NCBI GenBank assembly: GCA_020725195.1 | Contig: DYFL01000004.1 | Coordinates: forward strand, 1-64,000 | DNA: 64,000 bases | DNA from: Hydrogenophilus sp. | GTDB taxonomy: Bacteria > Pseudomonadota > Gammaproteobacteria > Burkholderiales > Thiobacillaceae | Direction: 5' to 3' | In this document: in pieces, positions 63,327 through 64,000 of the stretch | Layout: each line of letters opens with the position of its first letter | How positions within the stretch are numbered: the first letter of the stretch is position 1 | Translations under genes and position numbers: made by a program | Notes under the pieces: generated by a model | The model's database searches: none | What the model was told of the DNA's origin: nothing | The model's input: the letters and a program-made list of their open reading frames with translations, nothing else

Positions 63327-64000
63327 ATGCCGTCCGGATACACCCTGAGCGAGCTTCAGGCCAGGCTGGGCGGTGAGGCGATCGACGACACGGGCCAGCG
63401 CTACACGAACGTGGCCTCGCTGGGCCAGGCCAGCGACACCGAGATCAGCTTTGTAGCAAGCGAGAAGTATCTTGAAGTCGCGCGCGCCAGCCGGGCCGGC
63501 GCCCTGCTCATCCCCCCGTCCCTGGCCGACAGGCTCTCGATGCCCCGTCTCGCCGTCGCCAACCCCCATGCGGCCTTCGCCCGGGCCGCGGCGCTGTTCC
63601 ACCCCGAGCCTCCGGCCGAGGCGGGCATCCACCCCAGCGCCGTGATCGGCGAGGGCGCCGTGATCGCCCCCGAGGCCAGCATCGGCCCCAACGTCGTCAT
63701 CGGGGCCGGCAGCCGGATCGGCGCCCACACCCGCATCGCCGCCGGTGCGGCCGTCGGCGCGGGTGTCGCCATCGGCGCCGACTGCCGCCTCTACCCCAAC
63801 GTCTGCGTCTATGACGCCTGCGTCATCGGCGACCGGGTCATCCTGCACGCGGGCTGCGTCATCGGCTCCGACGGCTTCGGTCTCGCCCGGGAGGGGGAGC
63901 GCTGGCTCAAGGTGCCCCAGGTCGGCCGCGTCGTCGTCGGCGACGACGTCGAGATCGGCGCCAACACCACCGTCGACCGGGGCGCGCTGGAGGACACGCT
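63327..64000 (+). CDS. lpxD: UDP-3-O-acylglucosamine N-acyltransferase LpxD (3'-incomplete)
   Basis: The first 224 residues of the lipid A enzyme that adds the N-linked acyl chain. The N-terminal uridine-binding domain ([12 protein letters not shown] ... SFVASEKYL) is followed by left-handed hexapeptide repeats ([20 protein letters not shown] and on). The reading frame is open to the right edge of the window. It starts five bases after skp. Confidence 0.95.
   Translation, partial: MPSGYTLSELQARLGGEAIDDTGQRYTNVASLGQASDTEISFVASEKYLEVARASRAGALLIPPSLADRLSMPRLAVANPHAAFARAAALFHPEPPAEAGIHPSAVIGEGAVIAPEASIGPNVVIGAGSRIGAHTRIAAGAAVGAGVAIGADCRLYPNVCVYDACVIGDRVILHAGCVIGSDGFGLAREGERWLKVPQVGRVVVGDDVEIGANTTVDRGALEDT

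Overview
The window is high-GC, gene-dense chromosomal DNA from a betaproteobacterium. The evidence is gene order: rpsB-tsf-pyrH-frr-uppS-cdsA-dxr-rseP-bamA-skp-lpxD and tRNA-Leu-tig-clpP-clpX-lon-hupB-tRNA-Val-tRNA-Asp-ppiD are blocks typical of that class. It also has an EarP/EF-P(Arg32) pair, H-NS, paired cyanophycin synthetases and hpnCDE. The genus cannot be fixed from sequence alone; a Rhodocyclales- or Nitrosomonadales-like lineage is a reasonable guess.

Layout. 1-5520: a large RTX/cadherin-like secreted protein, possibly incomplete at the left edge, and its type I secretion adaptor. 5521-6269: a terminator followed directly by the 5' part of a group II intron, which is cut off by a REP-like inverted pair. 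6270-14039: a cyanophycin locus, with a DUF1854 protein and an ABC exporter diverging from two cyanophycin synthetase paralogues. 14554-22133: a functional-amyloid (Fap) locus with an enhancer-binding regulator, a near-perfect sigma-54 promoter and a fapA-F-like operon. 22396-28219: H-NS-like protein, efp, earP, a hybrid histidine kinase and radA. 28438-32214: a short-chain dehydrogenase and the hpnE-hpnD-hpnC squalene genes. 32296-40735: the tRNA/tig/clpPX/lon/hupB/ppiD proteostasis block. 40865-50661: housekeeping and metabolic genes (CDGSH protein, tadA, L,D-transpeptidase, Smr protein, trxB, DUF3135, archaeal-type FBP aldolase/phosphatase, ftsK, lolA, rarA). 50843-52745: a small accessory patch (TetR regulator, membrane hydrolase, cupin pseudogene). 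52943-64000: the rpsB-to-lpxD translation and envelope operon, running off the right edge inside lpxD.

How the genes fit together. The Fap locus is the most complete system: an activator with an intact GAFTGA loop faces a sigma-54 promoter, followed by a small secreted protein, FapA-, B- and C-like proteins with three-repeat amyloid subunits, a C39 peptidase (FapD), FapE-like protein and a coiled-coil outer-membrane barrel (FapF). The cyanophycin locus pairs one synthetase with intact nucleotide-binding loops and one with degenerate loops, next to an exporter carrying an N-terminal domain and zinc ribbon. Both loci suggest storage and biofilm capacity.

Non-coding features of note are an H-type pseudoknot next to the rpsB Shine-Dalgarno, a long inverted repeat in the hupB leader, heptanucleotide arrays at the starts of rseP and hpnE and inside dxr, two ~150-bp inverted-repeat elements (one supplies the C-terminal codons of a dehydrogenase), and two REP-like pairs. 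No CRISPR array, rRNA gene, transposase or integrase was seen.
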